Positions 51,747 to 63,201 of a DNA stretch of 64,000 nucleotides are shown piece by piece. Location: positions 169,893 through 233,892 of the forward strand of contig JABUSB010000001.1 in assembly GCA_021444005.1 (NCBI GenBank), read 5' to 3'. The position numbers were made by a program, and so were the translations under genes. The stretch comes from Malacoplasma sp. GTDB lineage: Bacteria; Bacillota_I; Bacilli_A; Mycoplasmatales; Mycoplasmoidaceae. The notes under the pieces are model-generated. The model saw only the letters and a list, made by a program, of their open reading frames with translations, did no database searches and was not told where the DNA came from. Within the stretch, counting starts at the first letter, position 1; each line of letters starts with the position of its first letter.

Positions 51747-52469
51747 ATGAATTACAAATTAACAATTGCATATGATGGTTATTTTTTCTCGGGATATGCA
51801 AAACAATGTGAAACAATAAATACGATTCAGTCTAACTTAGAAGCAAAACTTTCACAATTGTTTTGTGAAAAAATTGTGACTTTTGCATCAGGGAGAACTG
51901 ATAAATATGTTCATGCTTTTAACCAAGTAATATCTTTTAAAAATAAAAAGATATTAGAAGCAGAGTCGATTCAAAAGTTTTTAAATAATAACCTTAGCCA
52001 CATTTATGTAAAAAATGTGGAGTATATGGATGATAGCTTTAATGCTCGGTTTAGTGCAAAGTCAAAATCATACTTATACATTATTAATATGGGTGAATTT
52101 AACTTATTCTCCCAAAATTATGAATGGCAATACAATAAACCAATTGATCTAAATAAATGCAATGTTGCAATCAAGTATTTTGTTGGTGAGAAAAACTTTT
52201 TAAGTTTTTCAGCATCTAATTTAGAAAACACAATTAGAAAAATCAATTTCATTAAAATTTATGTGTATAACCAAAAATTGTTTTTTCTAATTAATGGTAC
52301 CGGTTTCTTAAGAAGTATGGTGCGAATGATTGTAGCTACGATTATCAACTATTGTGAGTCAAAAATTGAAATTGCAGACATTGAAAACCTTTTTTTAAAC
52401 CCTAAAAAAGGGGCCTGCATTTCCAAAGCTGTTGGAAGCGGTCTTTATTTATATAAGGTTTATTATTAA
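51747..52469 (+). CDS. truA: tRNA pseudouridine(38-40) synthase
   Basis: 240 residues, typical TruA. It converts U38, U39 and U40 of the tRNA anticodon arm to pseudouridine. The catalytic Asp lies in ASGRTDKYVHAFNQ (family GRTDxGVHA; here Lys-Tyr replaces x-Gly), with YDGYFFSGYAKQ at the N-terminus, FNARFSAKSKSYLYII and GTGFLRSMVRMIVATI downstream. In many Firmicutes truA lies directly after ecfA1-ecfA2-ecfT, exactly as here. Confidence 0.94.
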   Translation: MNYKLTIAYDGYFFSGYAKQCETINTIQSNLEAKLSQLFCEKIVTFASGRTDKYVHAFNQVISFKNKKILEAESIQKFLNNNLSHIYVKNVEYMDDSFNARFSAKSKSYLYIINMGEFNLFSQNYEWQYNKPIDLNKCNVAIKYFVGEKNFLSFSASNLENTIRKINFIKIYVYNQKLFFLINGTGFLRSMVRMIVATIINYCESKIEIADIENLFLNPKKGACISKAVGSGLYLYKVYY

Positions 52470-52571
52470 ATTTTTTATTGTACGAATTCAAAAAACTGCA
52501 AGTTCTTTAAAGTTTTTGTAAAATTTAATCAAAAAATAATACTACAAAATGGAAATATATAAAAAAACTAC

Positions 52572-52577
52572 TATAAT
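52572..52577 (+). promoter_or_regulatory. -10 box of the 52635 membrane-protein gene
   Basis: TATAAT lies 58 bases before the start codon; a GGGGGAAA ribosome site is at 52625-52632. The -35 region is poor. Confidence 0.4.
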
Positions 52578-52634
52578 CTTTAATATTAGAATTCAAAAAA
52601 TTCTATGTTTTTTCTTAATATTATTGGGGGAAAT

Positions 52635-53447
52635 ATGTCAAATCAAAACAAAACGATTACTGAAGATAAGAGTAAGTGAAATAAATTGGTAAAACTTTGC
52701 GAAATCCTTTTCTATATTGGTTCTGCCTTTTTAATTTTTGCTGTTGTTATTTTAATAGTAGTTGCAGCTAAAGGCGCATTTGCTGTTAGTCCAATGCCTT
52801 CTAACCAATTGTCTCTTTGTATTGTAGTTGGTATCTTTGGAATTGCAGGACTTGGAATTTTAGGTGCAGTTGTTATGCTATTCCTTAAATTGCGTAACAC
52901 TAAAACTGCTGTTAAACCAGTTGCTAAAACAACTGAAGTTAAAAAGGATACTCCAGCAGTTGTGACACCTTCTGTTAATGTAAACTTAAATGTTAACAAA
53001 GTTGAAACTAAAAAACCAACAACTACAAGTGCAACATTAAAACCAATTACAACAAGTGCGACACTTAAACCTGTAACTTCTTCTACTTTAAAACCAGTTA
53101 CAAGAACGACAACTACTAAGACTACAACTACAACAATTAAACCAGTTGTTAATAAAAACTTAGCAGCAAGTAGAGCAACTGTTACAACTACAAAAGTTAC
53201 TACAGCTCCAAAATTAGGTCCTAACCAAAAAATTGTGATTGGTAAAGATGGTGTTAAAAGAGTTGTTAACACTGCAACAATCAATACTAAACCAATTATT
53301 TCAAGCAGAACTGCACCTACACCAGTTGCTCGTAAAACTTTAATTAAAACACCTGATGGTAAATTAATTGCAGTTAACTCTACACCAATTAAAAACACAA
53401 CATTACTTACTAAAAAAACTTCAGTAACAACAGCTACTGCTAGCTAA
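52635..53447 (+). CDS. Membrane protein with Thr/Lys/Pro-rich tail
   Basis: 270 residues, unknown family. The first 15 residues are polar and end in a TGA-coded Trp; two hydrophobic segments follow (about 19-43 and 60-83). The remaining 185 residues are low complexity, dominated by Thr, Lys, Val and Pro, with a short imperfect repeat TLKP(I/V)T present four times around residues 130-160, and a later VIGKDGVKRVV / LIKTPDGKLIAV pair. There are almost no acidic residues in the tail, so it is very basic; it could bind nucleic acid or membrane phospholipid inside, or act outside. Starting at 52635 rather than at the later TTG adds the ribosome site. Transcribed alone with a terminator. Confidence 0.7.
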
Positions 53448-53487
53448 ATTGAAAATTGACATTTTACTAAAGGAAATATAAATAAAA

Positions 53488-53516
53488 AAAGTGAGATTTA
53501 AATCTTGCTTTTTTTA
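53488..53516 (+). terminator. Terminator after the Thr-rich membrane protein
   Basis: AAGTGAGATT/AATCTTGCTT (two G-U pairs) with a very short loop precede seven T residues. Confidence 0.7.
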
Positions 53517-53586
53517 TTTTTTGCTCTCCCCCACTTTATCTATTTGTTATTAAAGACATTGAATAAAGTTGCTTATAATACCACAA

Positions 53587-53615
53587 TTGACAAACAAATT
53601 TTGATCGATTAACCT
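53587..53615 (+). promoter_or_regulatory. Shared-type promoter of C1 protease gene 1
   Basis: TTGACA (53587-53592), 17 bases, TAACCT (53610-53615). The block TTTTGATCGATTA in the spacer and the downstream AATAGATTTAAATTCTTT are near-identical in front of all three protease genes. Confidence 0.65.
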
Positions 53616-53670
53616 TATTACAGAAAATAGATTTAAATTCTTTTAATCCTGATAATGGAGGATTTTAACT

Positions 53671-56544
53671 ATGAAAAAGAAAAAAATTATTTTGGCAATT
53701 GCTTCATTGCCCTTATTAACTTCTGTTTTTGGAATTCCTTTATCAATTAGTGAATCTGAAAGTTTTAAGGAAACTACTTCAATTAGCAAAAACAAAAGTT
53801 CTTTAAACGCTTATGATTCCGATTATTATGTAAAACCTACTGATTTTAAGAAAAACTTTGCAGAAGGTGTCCCAAAAACTCTAGAAGAATTAAATAACCT
53901 TAAAGATGCAGAAATTCAAAATGTAATTAAAGCAAACAAATATGATAGTAGAAACTATGATATTGTAACTCCAGGTGTTAACCAAGGTAATTCAAAATTA
54001 TGTTGGTCATATGGTACTAAGTTTGGGATTGAAACTTCATTACTAAAAAACAAAGTTTTCAAAGGTAATTATAATGACCTAAAACTTAGTGGTACCAACA
54101 TCACTTATGTTACCAAAATCCGTAATGGTGATTTGGCTGATCCATTAGGATTTAGTGCTGGGGATAGTTTCACTCAAGCTTATGAAGCTGGTGGACAATT
54201 ATGAGAATCAATGTCAATGATGACACAATGAACTTCTCCTAAAAACTTAGGATATGAAGATTTAGCAACTTGGTATGATAATACACTAGAATATGCTGCA
54301 CCAAAAGATATTGTGGGAGTACCTGGACAAATCATTAACTTAAAAAATTCATCAAAAGATGAAGTTACAAATGATGAAATTAAAGCTGCAATTGTAAAGT
54401 ATGGTGCAGTAACCGTAGTTGTAGATATTGGATATTGTCAAGGATTATATAAAGAATATATTAATGGTTCTAGAGAATCCAATGTCAAACATGCAGTTAC
54501 TTTAATTGGATGAGATGATTCTATTAAACAAAACAAATATATGTTTGGCAGCAGTGTTCCTGGTGGTTGAATTGCGAAAAACTCTGGAGAGGGTGGATGA
54601 AGAAAAAACCCATATGATAGTCAAGACGATGACTTTAGTGATTTTGGAACTATTAGAATTTCAATGGATTCAAAGTTCACACAAGCATATGCAGTAGATT
54701 ACACAGATTATAATATTAACCAAAACCAATACTATTATGACGGTGCTGCAGATTATAATAACTCAGGACGATCTGAAACTAAATTAGCTTCAATCTTCCC
54801 AGCAGTCAAAGAATCTTATGACAAAAAAGAAATTCTTAAAAAAGTCTTTTTTGGGGTGGATTCGGGATCAAATTACCAAGCAAAAATAAAAGTATATAAA
54901 AATACTAGTTATATGAATAACCCAGAAGACGGTACTTTATTGGGTGATTTCACAACAGATACTTATAAGTACCCGGGTTATTATGCGGTTGATGTCCCTG
55001 AAAAAATGCAACAAGAATTAAAGAATGGCGAATACTTTTCGGTAATTGTTGAATTAACAAATGATGCAAAACTAATGACATCAGTTGAAAATTCAACTAA
55101 TGACTACACAATGTATTGGGATGCAACAAACAATAAATGGTCTAATATGTTTGATCGTCAATCAGCTTATGGTGGTAATTATGTTGCTAGAGTCCGTGCA
55201 ATTACTGAAACGGTAGATAAAACTGCAGCTGATACTCCAAATAAAAATGATATGAAGTATGCACAAGTCATTGTACCTGGTGAATATTTAACAAATGATT
55301 CTCCATATTGTTATGATTCATATTACAAAAAACCAGAACCTAAGGTTATATTGAATGGTAAAACCCTTGTAAAAGATAAAGATTATAAACTTGAATACAA
55401 ACAAGTATTAGACTCTTCTGTTGATACTTCAAAAATTAGTAGTGATAGTAAAATAGTTGGTTATGAAACAATTACTGTTAAAGGAATGGGAGAATACAGT
55501 GGTATTAACAACACTACTAGATTCAATATCAAAGTTGGCCTATTGCCTCCAGGATTGGATAAATTAGGTACTTGAAATACAGACCCTAAAACTAATAAAG
55601 GACTTCCAAGTTATTGAAACCCAGTTGAGGTTAAAATCAAATCTAGTGTTAAAAAATATGGACAAATTGATTTACCACCAGGTTGGGAATGATCTAGAAA
55701 CAAGAGTGAAAACATTCAATTAGACACAGCACTAGATTGTCTAACTTATAAAGGTAATGATGCACAATACTTTAGAAAAACAGGTGCTAATCTAAAATTT
55801 GTGATTGATGACACAAAAGGATTAGATCCAAATAAACAAGTGTATGCTGATGATGCTTCAAGCACTGATAACAATCCAAGTGTAACACCGGTTGAACCAA
55901 GCACTCCAGTGGAAACTACAACACCAGTGGATAATAATCCATCTGAATCTTCTTCTTCTTCTTCTTCTTCTTCTTCTTCTAGTGTTGAGTCAACACAAAC
56001 ACCTGCTGACAACACTCCGAGTGTCACACCAGCAGAAGATAATAAACCAGCCAATAACACACCTTCTGTTACACCAGCAGATTCAAAACCTGTAGAATCT
56101 ACTTCTGCTACTCAAGTAGCTCCTGTTGAAGAAGTGAAAAACATCCAAGAATTGGATCAATTTATTAGTGATTACAAAGTTGAACCAATTAAAGTGAATA
56201 GCTCTGCAACTGCAACTGCAGAATTAAACACCATTTCAAAAGATGACTTTAATGTATACTTTGAATTACCAAAAGATACTAAAAATGTTAAAGTTACAGT
56301 TTCAAATGTTAGTCGAGATGCAAACGGTAACATCATTGTTGAAATTAACTTCAGTTTAGAAAACGACCCTACTATTAGTAAAGTTCAAACTTATAGTTTC
56401 AATTCACAAAGCTTTACACAATCTGCACCTAAAAACAACACAATAGCCATTGCAGCAGGTGCTGCTGCTGGGGCTGTTGCGATATTAGCTGCAGCTTCAA
56501 TTGCAGGATTTGTAATTTATAAAAAGAAACATCCAAAGAAATAA
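53671..56544 (+). CDS. Surface papain-family (C1) protease with lectin-like domain, copy 1
   Basis: 957 residues. A signal peptide (KKKKIILAIASLPLLTSVFG) is followed by a C1 domain with QGNSKLCW (oxyanion Gln, Cys111), KHAVTLIGWD (His274) and IAKNSGEGGW (Asn304). Next comes a domain beginning YYYDGAADYNNSGR and containing KKVFFGVDSGSNY and GEYFSVIVEL, which resembles the lectin-like domain that follows C1 proteases in many Firmicutes and archaea; then an Ig-like repeat with KPEPKVILNGKTL...GMGEYSGINNTTRFNIKV. A Pro/Thr/Ser linker includes 12 Ser coded mostly by (TCT)11, then a small folded domain, and a C-terminal membrane helix with KKKHPKK. The enzyme should sit on the outer face and digest host or co-resident proteins. 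First of three tandem copies. Confidence 0.85.
55948..55980 (+). repeat. (TCT)11 microsatellite inside protease copy 1
   Basis: Eleven uninterrupted TCT codons plus one AGT code a 12-Ser run in the Pro/Thr/Ser linker. Slippage would change linker length by whole residues. Confidence 0.9.
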
Positions 56545-56562
56545 TTAATAACTAATATTAAA

Positions 56563-56596
56563 AAATCCTTCACTAGTTTTTAGTGGGGGATTTTTA
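56563..56596 (+). terminator. Terminator after protease copy 1
   Basis: AATCCTTCACTA/TAGTGGGGGATT (12 bp, two G-U) with a short T-rich loop and a T run. Confidence 0.85.
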
Positions 56597-56735
56597 TTAT
56601 CTTTACAAAATCAAATTTCAATTTTTGTTAGTAAAAAAGTGTGCTCTAATACTTGATTTTTTATTTTTTTAGATTTGTATATTTTAAATATTTGATATCT
56701 AAAGTTTTTCAATAAAACTGTTATCAACAGCTCAA

Positions 56736-56764
56736 TTGACAAATCAATTTTGATCGATTAATCT
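56736..56764 (+). promoter_or_regulatory. Shared-type promoter of C1 protease gene 2
   Basis: TTGACA (56736-56741), 17 bases, TAATCT (56759-56764), with the same spacer core TTTTGATCGATTA as copies 1 and 3. Confidence 0.65.
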
Positions 56765-56822
56765 TATTACCTAAGATAAATTCAAATTCTTTGATTTTTA
56801 ATCAATAAAAGGTTTTATAACT

Positions 56823-59726
56823 ATGAAAAAGAAAAAAATTGCTTTAGCGATTGCTTCGCTCCCCATAATAACTTCTGTTTTTGGGATTCCTTTATCCCTT
56901 ACTGAAACAGAAAGTTTTAAACAAACAACTTCTATTAATAAGAATAAAACTGCTTTAAATTCTTTTTATTCTTCTTACTATGCAGGTTCTTGAACCCCAG
57001 ATAGTGGTTTTCGAAAAACTACTAATTTTGAAAAAGGTGTTCCAACTAATTTAGAAGAATTAAATAAACTAACTGATGCGCAAATTAAAGAAGTTATCAA
57101 AGCCAACAAGTATGATAGTCGAAACTATGATATTGTAACCCCTGGTGTTAACCAAGGTGGTACAAAACTATGTTGAGCTTTTGGTACTAAAGCTGGGATT
57201 GAAACATCATTGCTAAAAAATGGAATCTTCAAATATTACAATGACCTAAAACTTAGTGCTACAAACATTACGTATGTCACTAAAATCCGTGATGGTAGCA
57301 AGGCTGATAAATTAGGCTTTAGTGCAGGTGATAGCTGATCATATGCTTACAATGCTGGAGGGCAATTGTGAGAAGTAATGTCAATGATGACCCAATGAAC
57401 TTCTCCTGAAAACATCGGATATGAAGATTATGCTGAATGGTATGACAATGCTGATGAGTATGCTGATCCATCAAATATTGCTGGAGTCCCAGCACAAATC
57501 ATTAATCTTAAAACTTCTGCAAATGATGAAGTTACAAATGATGAGATTAAAGAAGCCATTGTAAAATACGGATCTGTAACTGTGGTAACTGATGTTGGAT
57601 ATAGTAAAGGACTATATAGTGAATACATTAATGGTGCAAAAGATTCAACATATAAACATGCTGTCACTTTAATTGGTTGAGACAATTCAATTAACAAAAA
57701 CAACTATATGGACGGAAAAGTTGATGGTGGTTGAATTGCGAAAAACTCAGGCCAAGGTGGATGGGAAAAGAAAACGTGAAGTAGTGAAGATGATGACTTT
57801 GATGACATTGGTACAATTCGTGTTTCAATGGATTCAAAATTCACCCAAGCTTATGCACTAGATTATAGTGCATATAACAAAAACCAAAGCCAATACTATT
57901 ATGATGGTGCTTCGGATCAAAATAACTCTGGAAGATCTGAAACTAAATTAGCTTCAATCTTCCCAGCACTTAATGAAACTTATGACAAAAAAGAAGTCCT
58001 TAAAAAAGTCTTTTTTGGTGTGGATTCTGGTTCTAATTACCAAGCTAATATCAAAATCTATAAGAAAAACGGATTTATGACCAAACCAGATGATGGACAA
58101 TTAGTTGGTGAATTTAAAAGTAATACTTTTAAATACCCAGGGTACTACACAGTTGATGTACCAACTCAATACCAAAATGAATTAAATTCAGGTGATTATT
58201 TTTCTGTCATTGTGGAATTAACTAATGGTGCAAAACTAATGACATCATTAGAAAATTCAAATAATGACTACACAATGTATTGAGATAGTACTAAAAACCA
58301 ATGGTCTAATTTATTTGATAAACAATCTGGGTCTGGAAGAAACTATGTGGCCAGAGTTCGTGCAATTACGGAAACTAAAAATAAAGCAAGTGCAGATACA
58401 GCTCACAAGAATGATTTAAAATATGCACAAGTTACAATTCCAGGAGATTACTTCTCTAACAATTCTGTATATGGTTACAAATCATATAACGATAAACCAG
58501 AACCTAAAGTTGTGATTAATGGTGTAACTTTGCAAAAAGACAAAGACTATAGTGTTGAATACAACCAAGTATTAGACAAAACAATTGACACTTCAAAAAT
58601 TAATAGTGATAATACCCTAGTAGGTTATGAAACAATCACGATTAAGGGAAAAGGACAATACAGCGGTGTTAATAACAAAACAAGATTCAATATTAAAGTT
58701 GGTTTAACACCTCCTGGATTAGACAAATTAGGTACTTGGGATAGAAAGCCTAGTAACAATAGTGGGAACCCAAGCTCTTGAAACCCAGTTGTTATTAAAG
58801 TTAAACCTGATGTTAAAAAGTATGGTCAAGTTGCACTTCCAACAGGGTGAGAATGAACTAAAAACAAGGATGATAACATTCAATTCGATACTGTATTGGA
58901 TAGTCCAATAGTTTATAAAGGAGAAGACGCTAAATACTTTAGAAAATCAGGTACTTATCTAAAATTTGTAACTGATGCAGTTAACGGTGCTAGTGCTAGT
59001 CAAACAGTAGATACATCAAATACTAATAGCACTCCAGTAGTGGATAACACTCCAAGTGTTACATCTGCACCTGTTGAAACTACTGCTCCAGTAGTGGACA
59101 ATACTCCAAGTGTTGACCCATCACCTGGAAATTCTACACCTAATGTAGTGGATACTACACCAACTGAAAGCACTCCAAGTGTTGAACAAGCTCCAGTTGT
59201 AGATAACAAACCTGCTGGAACTACTCCTGCAGACTCTACACCTGCTGTAGTGAATACTACTCCAACTGAAAGCACATCAAGTGTTACACCAGTAGCTGAC
59301 AAAGAAACTAAAGCTAAAGAATTGGATCAATTTATTAACAATAATAAAGTTGAACCAATTAAGGTGGATAATTCTACAACTGCTACTGCAGAATTAAACG
59401 AAATATCAGAAAATAACGTTGATGTATACTTTGTATTACCAAAAGATACAAACAATGTTGTAGTTAAAGTTTCTGAAGTTAAAAAAGATAATGATGGCAA
59501 CATTATTGTTAAAATTAATTTCAGCTTAAAAGACGACCCAAGTGTGAGCAAAGTACAAAGCTATACTTTTAACTCGCAAAGCTTTACACAATCTGCACCA
59601 ACTAATGTTGCTAACAACAACACAGTAGCCATCGCTGCAGGTGCAGCTGCTGGGGCTGTTGCAATATTAGCTGCAGCTTCTATTATTGGATTTGTAATCT
59701 ATAAAAAGAAACACTTAAAGAAATAA
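56823..59726 (+). CDS. Surface papain-family (C1) protease with lectin-like domain, copy 2
   Basis: 967 residues, same domain order as copy 1. The signal peptide is MKKKKIALAIASLPIITSVF. Catalytic Cys117 is in QGGTKLCW; the His (YKHAVTLIGWD) and Asn (IAKNSGQGGW) are present. The lectin-like region carries YYYDGASDQNNSGR and KKVFFGVDSGSNY. The Ig-like repeat is KPEPKVVINGVTLQKDKDY...GQYSGVNNKTRF. The linker differs most: it has several PSV(T/E/D) and VDNTPSV units instead of poly-Ser. The C-terminal helix and tail KKKHLKK close it. The 5' 300 codons are close to copies 1 and 3 and the N-terminal propeptide-like region is the most variable. More than ten TGA codons are Trp. Own promoter and terminator. 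Confidence 0.85.
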
Positions 59727-59752
59727 TTAATTTTTAAATTATTTATTATCTA

Positions 59753-59788
59753 AAAATCCCTCACTAATCTTTAGTGGGGGATTTTTTT
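59753..59788 (+). terminator. Terminator after protease copy 2
   Basis: AATCCCTCACTAA against TTAGTGGGGGATT, with a T run of seven; near-identical to the terminator of copy 1, showing that the whole transcription unit was duplicated. Confidence 0.85.
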
Positions 59789-59851
59789 GTTGAGACGATA
59801 AAAATTAAATTAATTTTTAGATTTTAAAGTAAATATTGTATAATGCGCGAA

Positions 59852-59880
59852 TTGACAAACCAATTTTGATCAATTATTCT
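59852..59880 (+). promoter_or_regulatory. Shared-type promoter of C1 protease gene 3
   Basis: TTGACA (59852-59857), 17 bases, TATTCT (59875-59880). Spacer core TTTTGATCAATTA differs from the other two copies at one base. Confidence 0.65.
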
Positions 59881-59938
59881 TATATCGAAGATAGATTTAA
59901 ATTTCTTAACCATTTAATTGATGGAGGATTTTGTAACT

Positions 59939-62806
59939 ATGAAAAAGAAAAAAATTATATTAGCAATCACTTCTTTACCCTTATTAACTTCTATTTTTGG
60001 GATTCCCTTATCAATTAGCGAATCCAAAAATTTTAGTGAATCTACTTCAATTAATAAAGATAAAAGCACTTTAAATGCTTATGATTATAGTCAACCCGCA
60101 ACTCCTGCACCTTTCAAAAAAGAGACTAATTTTGAAGCAGGGGTTCCCAAAAGCCTTGATGAATTAAACAAATTATCTGATACTGATATCCAAAAAGCAA
60201 TTAAAGCTAAAAAATACGATAGCCGAAATTATGATATTGTTACCCCTGGTGTTTCTCAAGGTAATTCATTTTTATGTTGAGCTTATGGGACTAAAGCGGT
60301 TATTGAAACTTCATTACTAAAAAACAAAGTGTACACAGGTGATGTAGATAAACTTAATTTAAGTGCTACAAACATTACTTATACTACTAAAATCCGTGAT
60401 GGAGATGTTGCTGATAAACTAGGATTAAGCGCTCCAGATAGTTTTACTGGAACTTATAACTCTGGTGGACAATTGTGAGAATCAATGTCAATGTTAACCC
60501 AATGAACCTCTCCTGAAAACATTGGACAAGATGATTTTGCTTACTGGGATTACCAAACTCCAGAATATGCAAAAGACTTAGCAGGAGTGCCTAAACAAAT
60601 TATTAATTTATCAAATGCAACAAACGATGAAATCAAAGCGGCAATTGTAAAATACGGATCTGTAACTGTAGTTGTTGATGTTGGATTTAGTAAGGGAGTA
60701 TATGCTGAATATATTAATGGTACTAAGCAATCAAATTACAAACACGCAGTTACCTTAATTGGATGGGATGATAGTATTAAAAAATCTAGCTATATGGATG
60801 GAAGTTCAGTAGATGGTGGTTGAATTGCAAAAAACTCAGGACAGGGTGGATGGTATAAACTAGAAAACAATAGTGATGACTATTGGGATAACTTTGATGA
60901 CATTGGGACACTAAGAATCTCAATGGATTCTAAATTCACACAAGCTTATGCGGTAGATTACACAAGCTACAATAAAAATGAAAACCAGTACTATTATGAT
61001 GGTGTCGCTGATCAAAACAATTCAACTCGTCTTGAATCAAAAATGGGTGCAATTTTTCCAGCATTAAATGAAGCTTATAACAAAAAAGAGGTGCTTAAAA
61101 AAGTCTTTTTTGGAGTAGCTTCAGGAAACAATTTCAAAGCAAATGTTGAAGTTTATAAAAAGAATTCTTTAATGACTAATCCAGAAGATGGCACATTAGT
61201 TGGTAAATTCACTACAGATGCATTTAAATACCCAGGTTATTATTACGTTGATGTACCAAAAGAAATGCAGCAAGAATTAAAAGCTGGTGAATTCTTTTCA
61301 GTTGTTGTTGAATTAACAAATGGTGCAAAACTTATGACATCATTAGAAAGTTCAACAAATGATTACACAATGTATTGAAATGCTTCTAAAAAGCAATGGG
61401 TTAATTTGTTTGATCGTCAATCAGCCTATGGTAGCAATTATGTTGCCAGAATTCGTGCAGTTACTGAAACTGAAGATAAAGCAACTGCAGATACTGCAGG
61501 ACAAAATAATGTGAAATATGCAAAAGTCACAATTCCAGGTGAATACTTGACTATGGCAACTCCATATAGTTACAAATCTAATTATAAGAAACCAGAACCA
61601 ACTGTAGTATTAAATGGAGTTACCCTTGTAAAAGACAAAGACTATACAGTAGAATACAAACAAGTGTTAAATCCAATTGATGCATCACGAATTGATAATG
61701 ACAACTATGTTGTTGGTAGTGAATCAATTACCATTAAGGGAATTGGTAAATATAGTGGTGTTAACAACAAATGTACATACAACATTAAAATTGGATTAAT
61801 TCCTCCTGGATTGGATGCAATTGGTACTTGGGATAAAGACCCTAATGTGAATAAAGGAAACCCAACATATTCTAATCCGGTTGTGGTTAAAATTAAATCT
61901 AGTGTTAAAAAGTATGGTCAAATTAACATTCCACAAAACTGAATTTGATTGAAACAAGCTGATGCTGATATTGAATTAAATACAGTAATGGATAGTCCTT
62001 TAGTTTATAAAGGAAGTGACATTAACTACTTTAGAAGAAGTGGGACTTATGTAAAATTTGTGATTGATGAAAAAGATGGTTTGAGTCCTAACCAAGCTGT
62101 TGTGAGTAGTCAAGATTTAAAACCAGCTGAAATTATTGCAACTAATACTAATACTGGAAGTGAATCAGAAGTAGATTCACCAGTGGAAACTACTGATTCT
62201 ACACCTTCTCAAAATACTTCAAGTGTGACACCAACAGAAGACACTAAACCAGCTGAAACTACACCAGAAACTGTAGATACAAAACCTGAAGGAACTAATG
62301 CTGTTGATAATAAACCAGCAGATAGTACGCCAGTTACTGAAACTACATCTGCAAACAAAGAAGCAAAAACTCAAGAATTGAATCAAATTGTTAGTACTAT
62401 TTCATCTAACTCAATTAAAGTTAATGATTCAATTGATTCTATAAATGCACAGCTAGATTTAGGAAAACAAATAAAAAATATTAATGTATCTTTTGTTTTA
62501 CCTGAAAATACTCAAAACGTTGAAGTTGCAGTTTCTGATATTTCAAAAGACAGTGAAGGTAATATTGTTTTAACAATTAAATTCACTTTAAAAGACAATG
62601 ATAATGCTAATAACAATGTTAGTGAATTAAAAACTTATAAACTAAATTCACAAAACTTTAGCCAATCAACTACTGTTACTAATCCAAATACTCAAAGCAA
62701 CACAGTAGCAATTGCTGCTGGTGTATCCGCAGGGGTGGTTGCAATATTAATCGCAGCTGCAGTTGCTGGAATTGTAATTTATAAAAAGAAACACTTAAAA
62801 AAATAA
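59939..62806 (+). CDS. Surface papain-family (C1) protease with lectin-like domain, copy 3
   Basis: 955 residues, same architecture. The ATG at 59939 follows GGAGG in the leader; an in-frame upstream start at 59918 would place the ribosome site inside the gene and spoil the MKKKKI signal peptide shared by all copies. Cys113 is in QGNSFLCW, followed by YKHAVTLIGWD and IAKNSGQGGW. The lectin-like region has YYYDGVADQNNSTR and KKVFFGVASGNNF; the Ig-like repeat is KPEPTVVLNGVTLVKDKDY...GKYSGVNNKCTYN, with an extra Cys. The C-terminal folded segment (after residue 800) is the most diverged of the three. The membrane helix and KKKHLKK tail are kept. Last copy, directly upstream of the rRNA operon. 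Confidence 0.85.
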
Positions 62807-62839
62807 TTAATTGTTTAAATTAATTAATAATTACTCATT

Positions 62840-62877
62840 AAAAATTCTTTGCTATTTTAAGTAGTGAAGAATTTTTT
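62840..62877 (+). terminator. Terminator after protease copy 3
   Basis: AAAATTCTTTGCTA/TAGTGAAGAATTTT form a stem with wobble pairs, followed by a T run. Confidence 0.75.
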
Positions 62878-63072
62878 ATTTATTATTTTAAAAATGGATA
62901 CAAATTTTATAGATTAATTTGCTGTTCTTTTAAAGGATAAAAAACACATAAATAAAAATTTTTTAAAAACTTTTAATAAAAAATAAAAAGTGCTATAATT
63001 TTAAAGTTATGTTGAAAAAACATAATTATATATTACATAGATTAAATAAAGTTTTTACTTGCTTAATTTAAC

Positions 63073-63105
63073 TAAATTTATTTTTTTATTTAAAAAATAA
63101 ATTTA
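63073..63105. repeat. Perfect 14-bp inverted repeat before the rRNA -10 box
   Basis: TAAATTTATTTTTT (63073-63086) and AAAAAATAAATTTA (63092-63105) are exact inverted copies around TATTT. TATAAT follows 4 bases later. Confidence 0.8.
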
Positions 63106-63201
63106 TGTGTATAATATATACGCTTTGTAATTGCGCCATCTTTTTTATTGTGCAATTTTGAAGCAAAAAGAAAGTTCTTTGAAAACTAAATAGAATCCGT
63201 C

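Larger units (their letters stand above)
62807..63201 (+). promoter_or_regulatory. Leader and promoter region of the rRNA operon
   Basis: 395 bases, no gene. The protease 3 terminator lies at 62840-62877. Two TATAAT boxes (62994-62999 and 63110-63115) are candidate rRNA promoters with poor -35 matches. A perfect 14-bp inverted repeat sits just upstream of the second. TTCTTTGAAAACTAAATAGA (63175-63194) looks like a typical pre-16S processing/box element. Confidence 0.55.

Noticed and set aside
52712..53398. 228-codon antisense ORF opposite the Thr-rich membrane protein
   Set aside because: It is the mirror of a low-complexity Thr/Lys region, rich in Val and Leu by codon complementarity, with no ribosome site.
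55948..55980. Phase-variable on/off switch
   Set aside because: The unit is three bases and in frame, so slippage cannot change the reading frame.
55746..56060. Antisense ORFs opposite the protease linkers (also 59000-59302)
   Set aside because: They arise from the repetitive Pro/Thr/Ser codons on the plus strand and include a poly-Glu run mirroring TCT repeats; no start signals.
1..63000. Dozens of apparent frame breaks or split genes at TGA codons
   Set aside because: The breaks fall where families have Trp, frames continue unchanged, and real stops are only TAA or TAG. This is genetic code 4, not pseudogenes.
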